Below, in pieces: positions 17,752 to 25,494 of a DNA stretch of 64,000 bases. How positions within the stretch are numbered: position 1 is the first letter of the stretch; every line of letters begins with the position of its first letter. Position numbers and translations under genes: made by a program. The notes beneath the pieces were generated by a model, which was not told the origin of the DNA, did no database searches, and saw nothing but the letters and a program-made list of their open reading frames with translations. The stretch comes from UBA1351 sp964627665 (GTDB taxonomy: Bacteria > Bacillota > Clostridia > Lachnospirales > Vallitaleaceae), in assembly GCA_964627665.1 (NCBI GenBank), contig CAZVKG010000001.1:1-64000 (forward strand), given 5' to 3'.

Positions 17752-18471
17752 ATGGCAAAAGAAGAAATATATACGATTCCCCTATGGGATGCAGTAAAAG
17801 ATGAAGGTGAATGCCCTTTTTGTTTTCTGGAAAAAAAGCTAGAAAAAGATTTGATTGATTTTTGTTTAAGCGATGCATACATGCAATCTGATTTTCGACA
17901 AACAACAAACAAAATCGGTTTCTGTCAAAGCCACTTCACACAACTCTTTCAATCTCCAAACCGTCTTGGTTTAACACTTGTAAATCAAAGCCATACTATG
18001 GAAATGCTTGAAGAGTTTAAGAAGGCAACACAGAATTTAAAAAGTACTAAAAAGATATTTAAGAAAAAAACAGACGAGAGCAACCCTATCCATAAATTAT
18101 ATCAACGACTCACGGATGAATGTTATATTTGTGGACGTATAAATGAGACAATGACACGCTACTACGAAACCTTTTTTTACTTATATAAAAAAGATTCTGC
18201 ATTTAGAGAATTTCTTCCTCAGACAAAAAGTTTTTGCATGCCACATTATCTAAGGTTAATTGAAGTGGGTCAGACAAATGCCAGCCCTTCTGTCTTTGAG
18301 AACTTTATAGAAGAAACTAAACCTCATTTTATCGAAAATATGGAACGCGTTCTTGATGATATGCAATGGTTTGTCAATAAATTTGATTATAGAAACGATA
18401 AAGAGCCCTGGAAAGATGCCAAGGATGCTCCCAAACGCTCGATTCAAAAAATAAATGGTACACTCTTATAA
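17752..18471 (+). CDS. DUF6062-like protein with two zinc-type Cys/His modules
   Basis: A 239-residue protein with no signal or membrane span. It carries two copies of one pattern: CPFC (Cys21, Cys24) followed by GFCQSH (Cys58, His61), and later CYICGR followed by SFCMPHYLR. Each module has the residues for one metal ion. A Lys-rich linker (about 95-120) separates the halves, suggesting an internal duplication. I assign it to the Clostridial family I know as DUF6062, which has no known function. The start follows AAGGAG. It is a single-gene unit, divergent from the oxoguanine glycosylase and ending at a shared bidirectional terminator. Confidence 0.8.
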   Translation: MAKEEIYTIPLWDAVKDEGECPFCFLEKKLEKDLIDFCLSDAYMQSDFRQTTNKIGFCQSHFTQLFQSPNRLGLTLVNQSHTMEMLEEFKKATQNLKSTKKIFKKKTDESNPIHKLYQRLTDECYICGRINETMTRYYETFFYLYKKDSAFREFLPQTKSFCMPHYLRLIEVGQTNASPSVFENFIEETKPHFIENMERVLDDMQWFVNKFDYRNDKEPWKDAKDAPKRSIQKINGTLL

Positions 18472-18480
18472 AAAAAACAT

Positions 18481-18517
18481 AAAAAATCACAGCATTAGTC
18501 CTGCTGTGATTTTTTTT
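18481..18517. terminator. Bidirectional terminator overlapping the DUF2225 stop
   Basis: A stem of about 14 bp (18481-18494 with 18502-18516) with a 7-nt loop and T runs on both strands serves the two convergent genes. The TAA of the DUF2225 gene (18495-18497) lies in the loop, so one arm of the stem encodes the last residues of that protein. Confidence 0.9.
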
Positions 18518-19349
18518 CGTGCTCTTTAATTAATTCCTTGACATCATACACCTTATCTCGTAATCGTTTGGGCACCTCAGAATGTCCAATGACCCTACCT
18601 AACCATTGCTTTGAAATTTTTGAATCTCCTAAGCGGCGAGCTAATTCTGCAATAATGTATTCCATTGTCATCTCATCAATCCCCATTACGGGAAGTTTTT
18701 CTGTTGCATAAGCCAATTTAAAGCCTTCAAATGCTTTTTCAACAAACACAATCTCATAGGTTCTTAATTTTTGCAATAGTGCATCGTCTTTTTGCTCTAA
18801 AGCTTGAAGCGACTCCTGCCAACCACGATACAACCAACTGATTTTAAGACAAATATAGGCTTTAATACCATTACTGTCTCCACCGACTGCACTATTGAGT
18901 AATACGAGCTTGTATCGTTCAACCGATTCTTCATAGGTCAGAACTTCGTTATATTTATGGCCAATATAATTGCGTGTAATATTCTCAATGACAGCTCTTT
19001 TTTTCTTCTCACTGATATTTTTAAAGTATTTATTAATAGCTGCATATCCACAATAATTACACACCGTCACATCATATGGCAAAGGATCAAAGCCTACATA
19101 CTGAGGCCGTAAATCCAGTTCAGTTCCTTGAAAACGAACACGTCCACTTCGAACCGTTGACGATTGAAATGAATGCTTACACACCGGACAATCAACTTTG
19201 CGTTGATAAATATAAGTTTGAACTTTTAGCTGTTCTTCTTTTTCTTTTGATATCACTTTTTTCTTCGGTTGCTCTTTTTCCTGAAAAAGGTCAGCATCAG
19301 AAATGTTCTTGAAACCTAACTCTTCAAGACCTTTAAAAATATTATCCAT
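18495..19349 (-). CDS. DUF2225 family protein
   Basis: About 284 residues, cytosolic. A Lys/Glu-rich leader (25-45) precedes a zinc-ribbon-like part with CPVC and, about 40 residues on, CNYCGYAA; a helical, TPR-like C-terminal region follows (about 130-280). DUF2225 proteins are widespread in Firmicutes and have no settled function. The ATG at 19349 follows AAGGTGG; a GTG three codons earlier overlaps that site. The gene starts 10 nt after glnS and is in its operon. The C-terminal KKSQQD is encoded inside the terminator stem. Confidence 0.87.
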   Translation of the reverse strand: MDNIFKGLEELGFKNISDADLFQEKEQPKKKVISKEKEEQLKVQTYIYQRKVDCPVCKHSFQSSTVRSGRVRFQGTELDLRPQYVGFDPLPYDVTVCNYCGYAAINKYFKNISEKKKRAVIENITRNYIGHKYNEVLTYEESVERYKLVLLNSAVGGDSNGIKAYICLKISWLYRGWQESLQALEQKDDALLQKLRTYEIVFVEKAFEGFKLAYATEKLPVMGIDEMTMEYIIAELARRLGDSKISKQWLGRVIGHSEVPKRLRDKVYDVKELIKEHEKKSQQD

Positions 19350-19359
19350 TCTATCCACC

Positions 19360-21009
19360 TTATTTGTAAGAACTTTTTAAAGAAACAGCAAGATTCAGCA
19401 CTAGCTTTGAATCCGTTGTCTCCTTAGGATCAATATTGAAATATCCATGCCGAACAAATTGGAATTTATCTTCAACATGATATTCACTAACAATAGGTTC
19501 AATCATCGCTTTCGGATAGACAAGCTTGGAGTTTTCATTGAATACTAAGGCACTATCTTCACTGTCTTTGGTTTCCACAAATAAACGATCATACATATGA
19601 ATCTCTGCAGGGACTCCCCTTGAAGCAGATACCCAATGGATAGTTCCTTTCGGTTTTCTTTCACTAAATCCACTTCCGCTTTTTGTCGCAGGATCATAGG
19701 TACATTTCAGTTCAATAATCTGACCCTTCTCATCCTTAATAACTTCTTCACATCGAACAAAATATGCATGCATCAGTCGGACTTCAACGCCCGGTGATAA
19801 CCGACGATATTTTTTATTTGGAGGAACTTCCATAAAATCTTCACGTTCAATATATATCTCTCGTGTAAATGGAATATCATGAGAACCTAATTCTTCGTTT
19901 TCTGTGTTATTTACTGCAGGTAAATATTCGACTTTATCCGGGTCATAATTTGTTATTGTAATCTTAAGCGGATCAATCACAGCCATAATTCGAGGAACCT
20001 TTAACTTAAGATCTTCACGTAATGCATGTTCTAACATGGCAATATCAACTTTTGATTTGCTTTTCGATAGACCAACCATTTCAAAGAATTTTCGAATAGA
20101 TTCTTCGGTGTATCCACGGCGTCTTAACCCTCTAATCGTAGCTAATCTCGGATCATCCCAACCATCAATCAATCCTTCTTCAACAAGCGGACGAATTCGA
20201 CGCTTACCAAGAATCGTATGTGATAGACTTAGCTCTGCAAACTCAACTTGACGTGGAGGGTTCTTCCATTCTAGGGCTTCAAGCACCCAATCATAAAGCG
20301 GACGATGGTCCTCAAATTCTAAACCACATAGAGAATGACTTACACCTTCAATGGCATCTTCAATAGGATGTGCAAAATCATATAGAGGATATACACACCA
20401 CTTGTCACCTGCCGCGTAATGCTCCATATGAGAAATACGATAGATCCCCGGATCACGCATATTCATATTCGGTGATGCCATATCAATCTTCGCACGTAAT
20501 ATCTTAGTTCCATCAGGGAACTCTCCATTTTTCATACGCTCAAACAAGTCTAGATTCTCTTCAACACTTCGACTACGATAGGGGCTTTCTTTTCCCGGTT
20601 CTGTCAATGTCCCTCGATACTCCCGCATCTGTTCAGGTGTTAAATCACAAACATACGCTTTTCCTCGTTTAATTAACTCAATCGCTGAATCATAAAGTTG
20701 TTCAAAATAACTTGAAGCAAAAAAAACTCGGTCTTCATAGTTGGCCCCCAACCATGCCACATCTTCTTTAATACTTTCAACAAATTCAATTTTTTCTTTT
20801 GATGGATCTGTATCATCAAAACGGAGATTAAATAGACCGTTATATTTTTCTGCAATTGTGTAATTCGTTGTGATTGCTTTTGCGTGACCGATATGCAAGT
20901 AACCATTGGGCTCGGGTGGAAACCGAGTAATCACAGTAGACGTTCTGCCCTCTTGAATATCTTTATCGATAATATGTTCAATAAAACTTTTAGAAATTGT
21001 TTCTTCCAT
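19360..21009 (-). CDS. glnS: Glutaminyl-tRNA synthetase
   Basis: Directly charges tRNA-Gln, 549 residues. The class I catalytic core contains the HIGH-type PNGYLHIGHAK near residue 35, the DDTDPSKE segment, a KMSKS equivalent reading SHTILGKRRI, and the C-terminal beta-barrel anticodon-binding region ending in VSLKSSYK. The start at 21009 is set by AGGAGGCTTTTA; a longer frame to 21084 has no ribosome site. A good promoter lies just upstream. Many Firmicutes use GatCAB instead of GlnRS, so its presence fits Clostridia that have acquired GlnRS. The DUF2225 gene follows in the same operon. Confidence 0.96.
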   Translation of the reverse strand: MEETISKSFIEHIIDKDIQEGRTSTVITRFPPEPNGYLHIGHAKAITTNYTIAEKYNGLFNLRFDDTDPSKEKIEFVESIKEDVAWLGANYEDRVFFASSYFEQLYDSAIELIKRGKAYVCDLTPEQMREYRGTLTEPGKESPYRSRSVEENLDLFERMKNGEFPDGTKILRAKIDMASPNMNMRDPGIYRISHMEHYAAGDKWCVYPLYDFAHPIEDAIEGVSHSLCGLEFEDHRPLYDWVLEALEWKNPPRQVEFAELSLSHTILGKRRIRPLVEEGLIDGWDDPRLATIRGLRRRGYTEESIRKFFEMVGLSKSKSKVDIAMLEHALREDLKLKVPRIMAVIDPLKITITNYDPDKVEYLPAVNNTENEELGSHDIPFTREIYIEREDFMEVPPNKKYRRLSPGVEVRLMHAYFVRCEEVIKDEKGQIIELKCTYDPATKSGSGFSERKPKGTIHWVSASRGVPAEIHMYDRLFVETKDSEDSALVFNENSKLVYPKAMIEPIVSEYHVEDKFQFVRHGYFNIDPKETTDSKLVLNLAVSLKSSYK

Positions 21010-21055
21010 TAAAAGCCTCCTAAGTTTAGTATACGACATATACAAAGTATGAGTA

Positions 21056-21084
21056 ATTGTATCACAGAGTTTCTCTGATATCAA
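21056..21084 (-). promoter_or_regulatory. glnS promoter
   Basis: TTGATA (21079-21084) and TACAAT (21056-21061) are 17 bp apart on the minus strand. The spacer holds a small inverted repeat (CAGAG-TTT-CTCTG), which could be an operator or chance. Confidence 0.75.
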
Positions 21085-21100
21085 GGTCTCCTCTGCTCTT

Positions 21101-21135
21101 AAAAAAAGGATATATACGCTTTGTATACATCCTTT
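21101..21135 (-). terminator. Terminator upstream of glnS
   Basis: A 13-bp stem with one wobble pair and a T7 run on the minus strand ends the transcript of the 77-residue gene at 21167-21400 before the glnS promoter. Confidence 0.85.
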
Positions 21136-21166
21136 ATCCTTTTTAATTAAACAAACTTAGATCTTG

Positions 21167-21400
21167 TTATCCTTGAACAAGGTATTGTAATAATAATGCG
21201 ATATCTTCCGGCTCAGATACTAATAATTCAATCTCTTCAATTCTAGGATCTGAAAACATATTTGTTAACGAAACATATTGCGATAATTTCGATTTTAAAT
21301 TCAAACGGTCTCCTTGCTTTGTTACAAGTTCAACGCGTCCTTTACATTGATCAACTGTTTCAAAAAAACGATCGACATTTTTAATGTTTTTTATAATCAT
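21167..21400 (-). CDS. Conserved small protein of unknown function (77 aa)
   Basis: A complete small gene with a good ribosome site (AGGAAAGGAAGAGAGTT), its own probable promoter and a terminator. The product has an N-terminal NIKNVDRFFETVDQCKG segment, a central basic/beta part (VELVTKQGDRLNLKSKL) and an acidic C-terminal helix (EPEDIALLLQYL). No membrane span or Cys motif is present. I recall similar proteins in Lachnospiraceae that are sometimes mislabelled polyA polymerase; length alone rules that out. Function unknown. Confidence 0.75.
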   Translation of the reverse strand: MIIKNIKNVDRFFETVDQCKGRVELVTKQGDRLNLKSKLSQYVSLTNMFSDPRIEEIELLVSEPEDIALLLQYLVQG

Positions 21401-21436
21401 AACTCTCTTCCTTTCCTCAAATATTATTTACTTCAT

Positions 21437-21464
21437 GTTACACCTAATCTAGTAAACCTGTCAA
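21437..21464 (-). promoter_or_regulatory. Probable promoter of the 77-aa gene
   Basis: TTGACA (21459-21464), overlapping the TGA of the upstream chemoreceptor gene, and TGTAAC (21437-21442) are 16 bp apart on the minus strand. Confidence 0.5.
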
Positions 21465-23176
21465 GTTGTAAATTTCTCTACAATCTTTTTCAAATTCTCT
21501 GCAATGGCTTTATTGGCTTGTGTGTGTGTTGAAACTTGGTCTGTACTTTCTGTAACTTCCTTTGCCTTACCATTAATCTCAGAAATACTTTGATGCGCAT
21601 CCTTTGTTTTGTCGGATATATCATAAATGTTTTGTGACATTGATTGTATGCTTGCCATAAGCTCTTCACTCGTCGCACTGAGGTTTGAAATCAAATCATC
21701 CATAGCACTTGCATCATCGCTGTATTGTTCACCTGTATTTACAAGTGCTTCATAATCCTTAACCACACGTGAGTTTAAGAAATCAAGCATTTCACTTGAT
21801 GTTGTATTTAAACGATTGACGGCATGAATAACAATGGATGTTATATTTTGAATTTTATTTGCAGTCTCTGCAGAAACCGATGCCAGTTTTCGTATTTCGT
21901 CTGCTACAACTGCAAATCCTTTGCCTGATTCACCTGCTCTTGCCGCTTCTATGGCTGCATTAAGCGCTAATAGATTGGTTTGTTCCGTAATATCCATAAT
22001 GGCATCTGTAAGCAGTGAAATATCTTTAACCTGAATTGACTCTTGCATGGCATCATTAATCTCTGCTTCAATGGTTTGAACAATTAAGTCCGCATCTTCC
22101 TTAGACTCAATAGCTTTATTTTTCAATGCAGTGGCGCGTTTTGAAATTTCATCAACACGTCCTGCGCCATTTTGGGCACTATTGGCTATGGATTCTACAA
22201 CCACTTCAATCTCACGAATATTGTTGGTTATGGCTTCCGTTTCCCTGTCAATTACTGAAATATTGACATCCATCTCTTCTGTTGTCCCAGTAATCAAGCG
22301 AACATCTGCAATCAATATATCGCTGCTTTGCTCAACAAGTTCTGCTTCAGTTCGAACTTGGTTTGTACTTTCTTTGACTTCTGCAACAATCTCTTTCATG
22401 TTTTTTAAAAACATATTAATACTTGTTGCTAACTCGCCCATCTCATCATGGGTTTTAAACTGAATCTCTTGACTTAAGTCTCCGCCCTGATTTGCTAAGA
22501 CGTCTAATCGTGATTGAAGTTGCTTAATCGGCTTAACAATTCGCCATAGGTTAAAGATTGCAAATAAGATACTAATAGCGATGCCGACAATTGATACGAG
22601 AACAAAAACATTCATCAGAGCGTTCGTCTGTTCTTCTAATGTTTGTTCTCTGACTTTTGAACGTGTATCTGTTTCTTCAATCATGGTATCCAAGTATGAA
22701 GATAGGCTATCGTATGAATTTTTACCTTCCCCATTCATGATTTGCATGATGTCATCCTGATTGTCACTGGTCAACATTTTTTCATGAATGGTCAAATAAT
22801 TTTGCCACGTGTAATAGACAATGTCATAACTTTTTCGTTCTGCCGGTTCCAAAAGATTTTTATAGGACTCAAGTAGCTCATTGATACGACTTTCAATTGT
22901 CGTTAAGTTTGTGATTGCATAGTTTCTGTCATTCTCTGTCGTCGACATCATGTACATGTATTCCGTATTCCTATAGTCCGATACTAGCTTGCCCAACTCT
23001 TTTGCTTGGACCAATTGAGGAATGATTTGATCAGTTACCTGATTGGATTGATTCACTAGGGACCCTGTCATCATCATACTTAATCCAAATAAAATTACCA
23101 TCACAAGAACAACTAAACTATAGGATAGAATTAATCGTAATTTGATGGTAATTTGCGGTTTTCTCATTTTTTTCAT
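21461..23176 (-). CDS. Methyl-accepting chemotaxis protein
   Basis: A 571-residue transmembrane chemoreceptor. It has an N-terminal span (about 15-35), a four-helix-bundle type extracellular sensor (about 40-190, no Cache motifs seen), a second span (about 193-215), HAMP (IVKPIKQLQSRLD), and a cytoplasmic signalling domain with the hairpin tip TEQTNLLALNAAIEAARAGE and KGFAVVADEIRKLA, which contacts CheA/CheW. The start at 23176 follows AAAGGAGAAGCGCTT. The ligand is unknown. It has its own promoter. cheB, cheR and another receptor lie at the right edge of the window. Confidence 0.93.
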   Translation of the reverse strand: MKKMRKPQITIKLRLILSYSLVVLVMVILFGLSMMMTGSLVNQSNQVTDQIIPQLVQAKELGKLVSDYRNTEYMYMMSTTENDRNYAITNLTTIESRINELLESYKNLLEPAERKSYDIVYYTWQNYLTIHEKMLTSDNQDDIMQIMNGEGKNSYDSLSSYLDTMIEETDTRSKVREQTLEEQTNALMNVFVLVSIVGIAISILFAIFNLWRIVKPIKQLQSRLDVLANQGGDLSQEIQFKTHDEMGELATSINMFLKNMKEIVAEVKESTNQVRTEAELVEQSSDILIADVRLITGTTEEMDVNISVIDRETEAITNNIREIEVVVESIANSAQNGAGRVDEISKRATALKNKAIESKEDADLIVQTIEAEINDAMQESIQVKDISLLTDAIMDITEQTNLLALNAAIEAARAGESGKGFAVVADEIRKLASVSAETANKIQNITSIVIHAVNRLNTTSSEMLDFLNSRVVKDYEALVNTGEQYSDDASAMDDLISNLSATSEELMASIQSMSQNIYDISDKTKDAHQSISEINGKAKEVTESTDQVSTHTQANKAIAENLKKIVEKFTT

Positions 23177-23209
23177 AAGCGCTTCTCCTTTATAGGTATT
23201 TCTTACTAT

Positions 23210-23238
23210 ATTATACCAAATATTGAGAAGCATGTCTT
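23210..23238 (-). promoter_or_regulatory. Promoter of the chemoreceptor gene
   Basis: AAGACA (23233-23238), 17 bp, TATAAT (23210-23215) on the minus strand with an extended TGG before the -10. It is of sigma-A type; no sigma-D (flagellar) motif was found. Confidence 0.6.
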
Positions 23239-23272
23239 TATGGTTTTGTGCTATTCTTTGCGAAAATCAGCT

Positions 23273-24223
23273 CTAATCATGCAACATTTGTTGAACTTGA
23301 TCATATGTTGGCATAATGGCAGCACTTCCATATTGCGTTGTTACATAAGCCGCCATTGTATTTGCAAACTTCACAAATTCTTGCAGCTTATCAAATTCAA
23401 TCTGTTCTAGGCCTCGACCATCTTCGATGATTTGGTATAGCATTGCACCTAAATGGCTATCGCCGGCGCCGGTCGTATCGACAGCTTGCACTTTAACACC
23501 GTGAAGGCTAGCAAACTCACTTGCTCTTCGAATTCCGCATCCATCCGGTCCTAAGGTTACAATAATTAATGCAATATTGTATTGATCATAGAGAATCTTA
23601 GACCCTTTTTCGATATCATTCTCACCTGTTAAAAACAATAATTCTTCTTCAGATATTTTCAACACATCGACTTGGTCCATGACAGATAGAATTGTTCGCT
23701 TCGCCTCATCCAATGACGGCCATAATGGCGGTCTTAAATTTGGATCATAACTTATGATAAGGTCTTTCTCTCTTGCCATCTTTAAACTCTTAAGGGTTGC
23801 ACCTTTAACCGGTTCATCCGTTAAAGATAATGACCCAAAGTGAAATACTTTTGCACCCTCAAAGATTTTCTCTTGAATATCTTCTTTGGAAAGCATTAAA
23901 TCTGCTCCCGGATTTCGATAGAAACTAAAGTCCCGGTCTCCATCATCTTTTAACGCAACAAAAGCAAGTGTTGTTGGCGTTTCTGATGTCATTTTCAAGT
24001 ATTGACTATCGATGTTACATGATTCTAGAAAACCTTTAAGATAGGTACCGAACATGTCTTCACCAACACATCCAACAAATCGACTGCTACGACCTAACTT
24101 GGTAACTGCCGCCAATACATTTGCCGGTGCACCACCGGCATTTCGTTCAAAAGCAATCTTATCCGTTCCTTTTAACGGGGTAAAATCAATAAGCAACTCA
24201 CCTAATGCAACAATATCTGCCAT
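23273..24223 (-). CDS. Fructokinase (PfkB/ribokinase family)
   Basis: A 316-residue sugar kinase. PfkB signature 1 is NAGGAPANVLAAVTKLG (residues 26-42) and signature 2 is DTTGAGDSHLGA with the catalytic Asp near residue 258. The similarity pattern and the locus point to fructose as substrate, giving fructose 6-phosphate. The start is ATG at 24223 after GGAGGTTAAC; a further ATG lies in that site. It is the last gene of the sucrose/fructan locus, 21 nt behind the flavodiiron gene. Confidence 0.88.
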   Translation of the reverse strand: MADIVALGELLIDFTPLKGTDKIAFERNAGGAPANVLAAVTKLGRSSRFVGCVGEDMFGTYLKGFLESCNIDSQYLKMTSETPTTLAFVALKDDGDRDFSFYRNPGADLMLSKEDIQEKIFEGAKVFHFGSLSLTDEPVKGATLKSLKMAREKDLIISYDPNLRPPLWPSLDEAKRTILSVMDQVDVLKISEEELLFLTGENDIEKGSKILYDQYNIALIIVTLGPDGCGIRRASEFASLHGVKVQAVDTTGAGDSHLGAMLYQIIEDGRGLEQIEFDKLQEFVKFANTMAAYVTTQYGSAAIMPTYDQVQQMLHD

Positions 24224-24244
24224 GTTAACCTCCATACTAATGTC

Positions 24245-25432
24245 TTATTTTAACAAACTTTCTACAAGCCCTTTTGCTTGTGAAAAATCTTCTTCATCCG
24301 GATTCCATAAGGAAGAAATTGATTCCTCGATAACCTCAAACCCTGCATCTTTCATACTTTCTTTAAGTATCTTTACCGATTCACCGCTCCATCCATAGCA
24401 ACCAAATGTCGCAGCTTTTTTATTTTTAAATTTCAATGTTCTTAAAAAATGAATCCATCCATCAACACTTGATAATATGTCATTACCGTTTGTCGGCGAT
24501 CCAACAGCTACTGCCCTTGACTTAAAGACCTCTGTCATGATTTCATTCTTATCTGCTTTTGCACAATTAAATACTTTAACCACGGTCTCAGGACTTACTT
24601 CACGGGCTGCTTCTGCTATCTTATGTGCAATTTTTGTTGTTCCTTCCCACATAGTATCATATACAATAGTTAATTGATCTTCTTGATAATTATTTGCCCA
24701 AGCCGTATATTTTTCGACAATTTGCATAGGATTATCCCGCCAAATCGCTCCATGACTTGGTGCAATAATATCAATCGGAAGATCCAATTCTATAATCTCT
24801 TCTATTTTTCTAGCCACTAATGGAGAAAATGGATTAAGAATATTGGCATAATACTTCATTGCTTCCTTTTCTAAGAGACATTGGTCTGCTCGGTCATTAA
24901 AAAGTTCTTCAACTGCAAAGTGCTGACCAAAGGCGTCATTTGAAAACAAGATATTGTCGCCTGTCATATAGGTCGCCATACTATCTGGCCAATGCAACAT
25001 ACGCATTTCAACAAAAATTAACTGCTTACCATTCCCTATATCAACTGAATCTCCTGTTTTCACAACATTCATATTCCAATCGTGTTTACCGTATTGACCT
25101 TCTAAACTCTTAATCGCATTTGCCGTACAGTAAATCGGAGTATCCGGTATCTCTTTCATTAAGTCAACCAGAGCACCTGAATGATCGACTTCTCCATGAT
25201 TGACGACAATAAAATCAATCTCAGATAAATCAATTTCTTTTTTGAGATTTTCAATAAACTCAAAACGATGGGGTGCCCAAACGGTATCAATTAAAACTGT
25301 TTTTTCTTCTTGTATCAAATATGCGTTTTGACTTGAACCGTTATAGATTGAATAATCATCACCATGGAAAGATTCTAGTTCCCAATCAATATACCCTAAC
25401 CAGCTTACATTATTTTTTACTAATTGTTTCAT
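24245..25432 (-). CDS. fprA: Flavodiiron protein (FprA family)
   Basis: A 395-residue cytosolic O2 or NO reductase. The N-terminal metallo-beta-lactamase-like domain (1-250) carries the diiron ligands in NHGEVDHSG (near 79-87), the TGDN region and SHGAIWR. The C-terminal flavodoxin domain (about 255-395) binds FMN (TMWEGTTKIA, SPTNGND, FGCYGWSGE). No extra rubredoxin domain is fused. In anaerobes these proteins remove oxygen with electrons from rubredoxin. The start follows AAGGAGTGAATTA. It is unusual to find it between a GH32 enzyme and a fructokinase. Confidence 0.95.
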   Translation of the reverse strand: MKQLVKNNVSWLGYIDWELESFHGDDYSIYNGSSQNAYLIQEEKTVLIDTVWAPHRFEFIENLKKEIDLSEIDFIVVNHGEVDHSGALVDLMKEIPDTPIYCTANAIKSLEGQYGKHDWNMNVVKTGDSVDIGNGKQLIFVEMRMLHWPDSMATYMTGDNILFSNDAFGQHFAVEELFNDRADQCLLEKEAMKYYANILNPFSPLVARKIEEIIELDLPIDIIAPSHGAIWRDNPMQIVEKYTAWANNYQEDQLTIVYDTMWEGTTKIAHKIAEAAREVSPETVVKVFNCAKADKNEIMTEVFKSRAVAVGSPTNGNDILSSVDGWIHFLRTLKFKNKKAATFGCYGWSGESVKILKESMKDAGFEVIEESISSLWNPDEEDFSQAKGLVESLLK

Positions 25433-25485
25433 TAATTCACTCCTTACTGTTCCATCCTTATTTCATTTCAATATAACGTAACGAG

Positions 25486-25494
25486 TAAATTATA
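25486..25494 (-). promoter_or_regulatory. Possible internal extended -10 promoter before fprA
   Basis: TATAAT (25489-25494 on the minus strand) is preceded by TGA, the stop codon of the GH32 gene, giving a TGn-TATAAT extended -10. No -35 is evident. It could allow fprA and the fructokinase gene to be expressed without sucrose. Confidence 0.4.
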
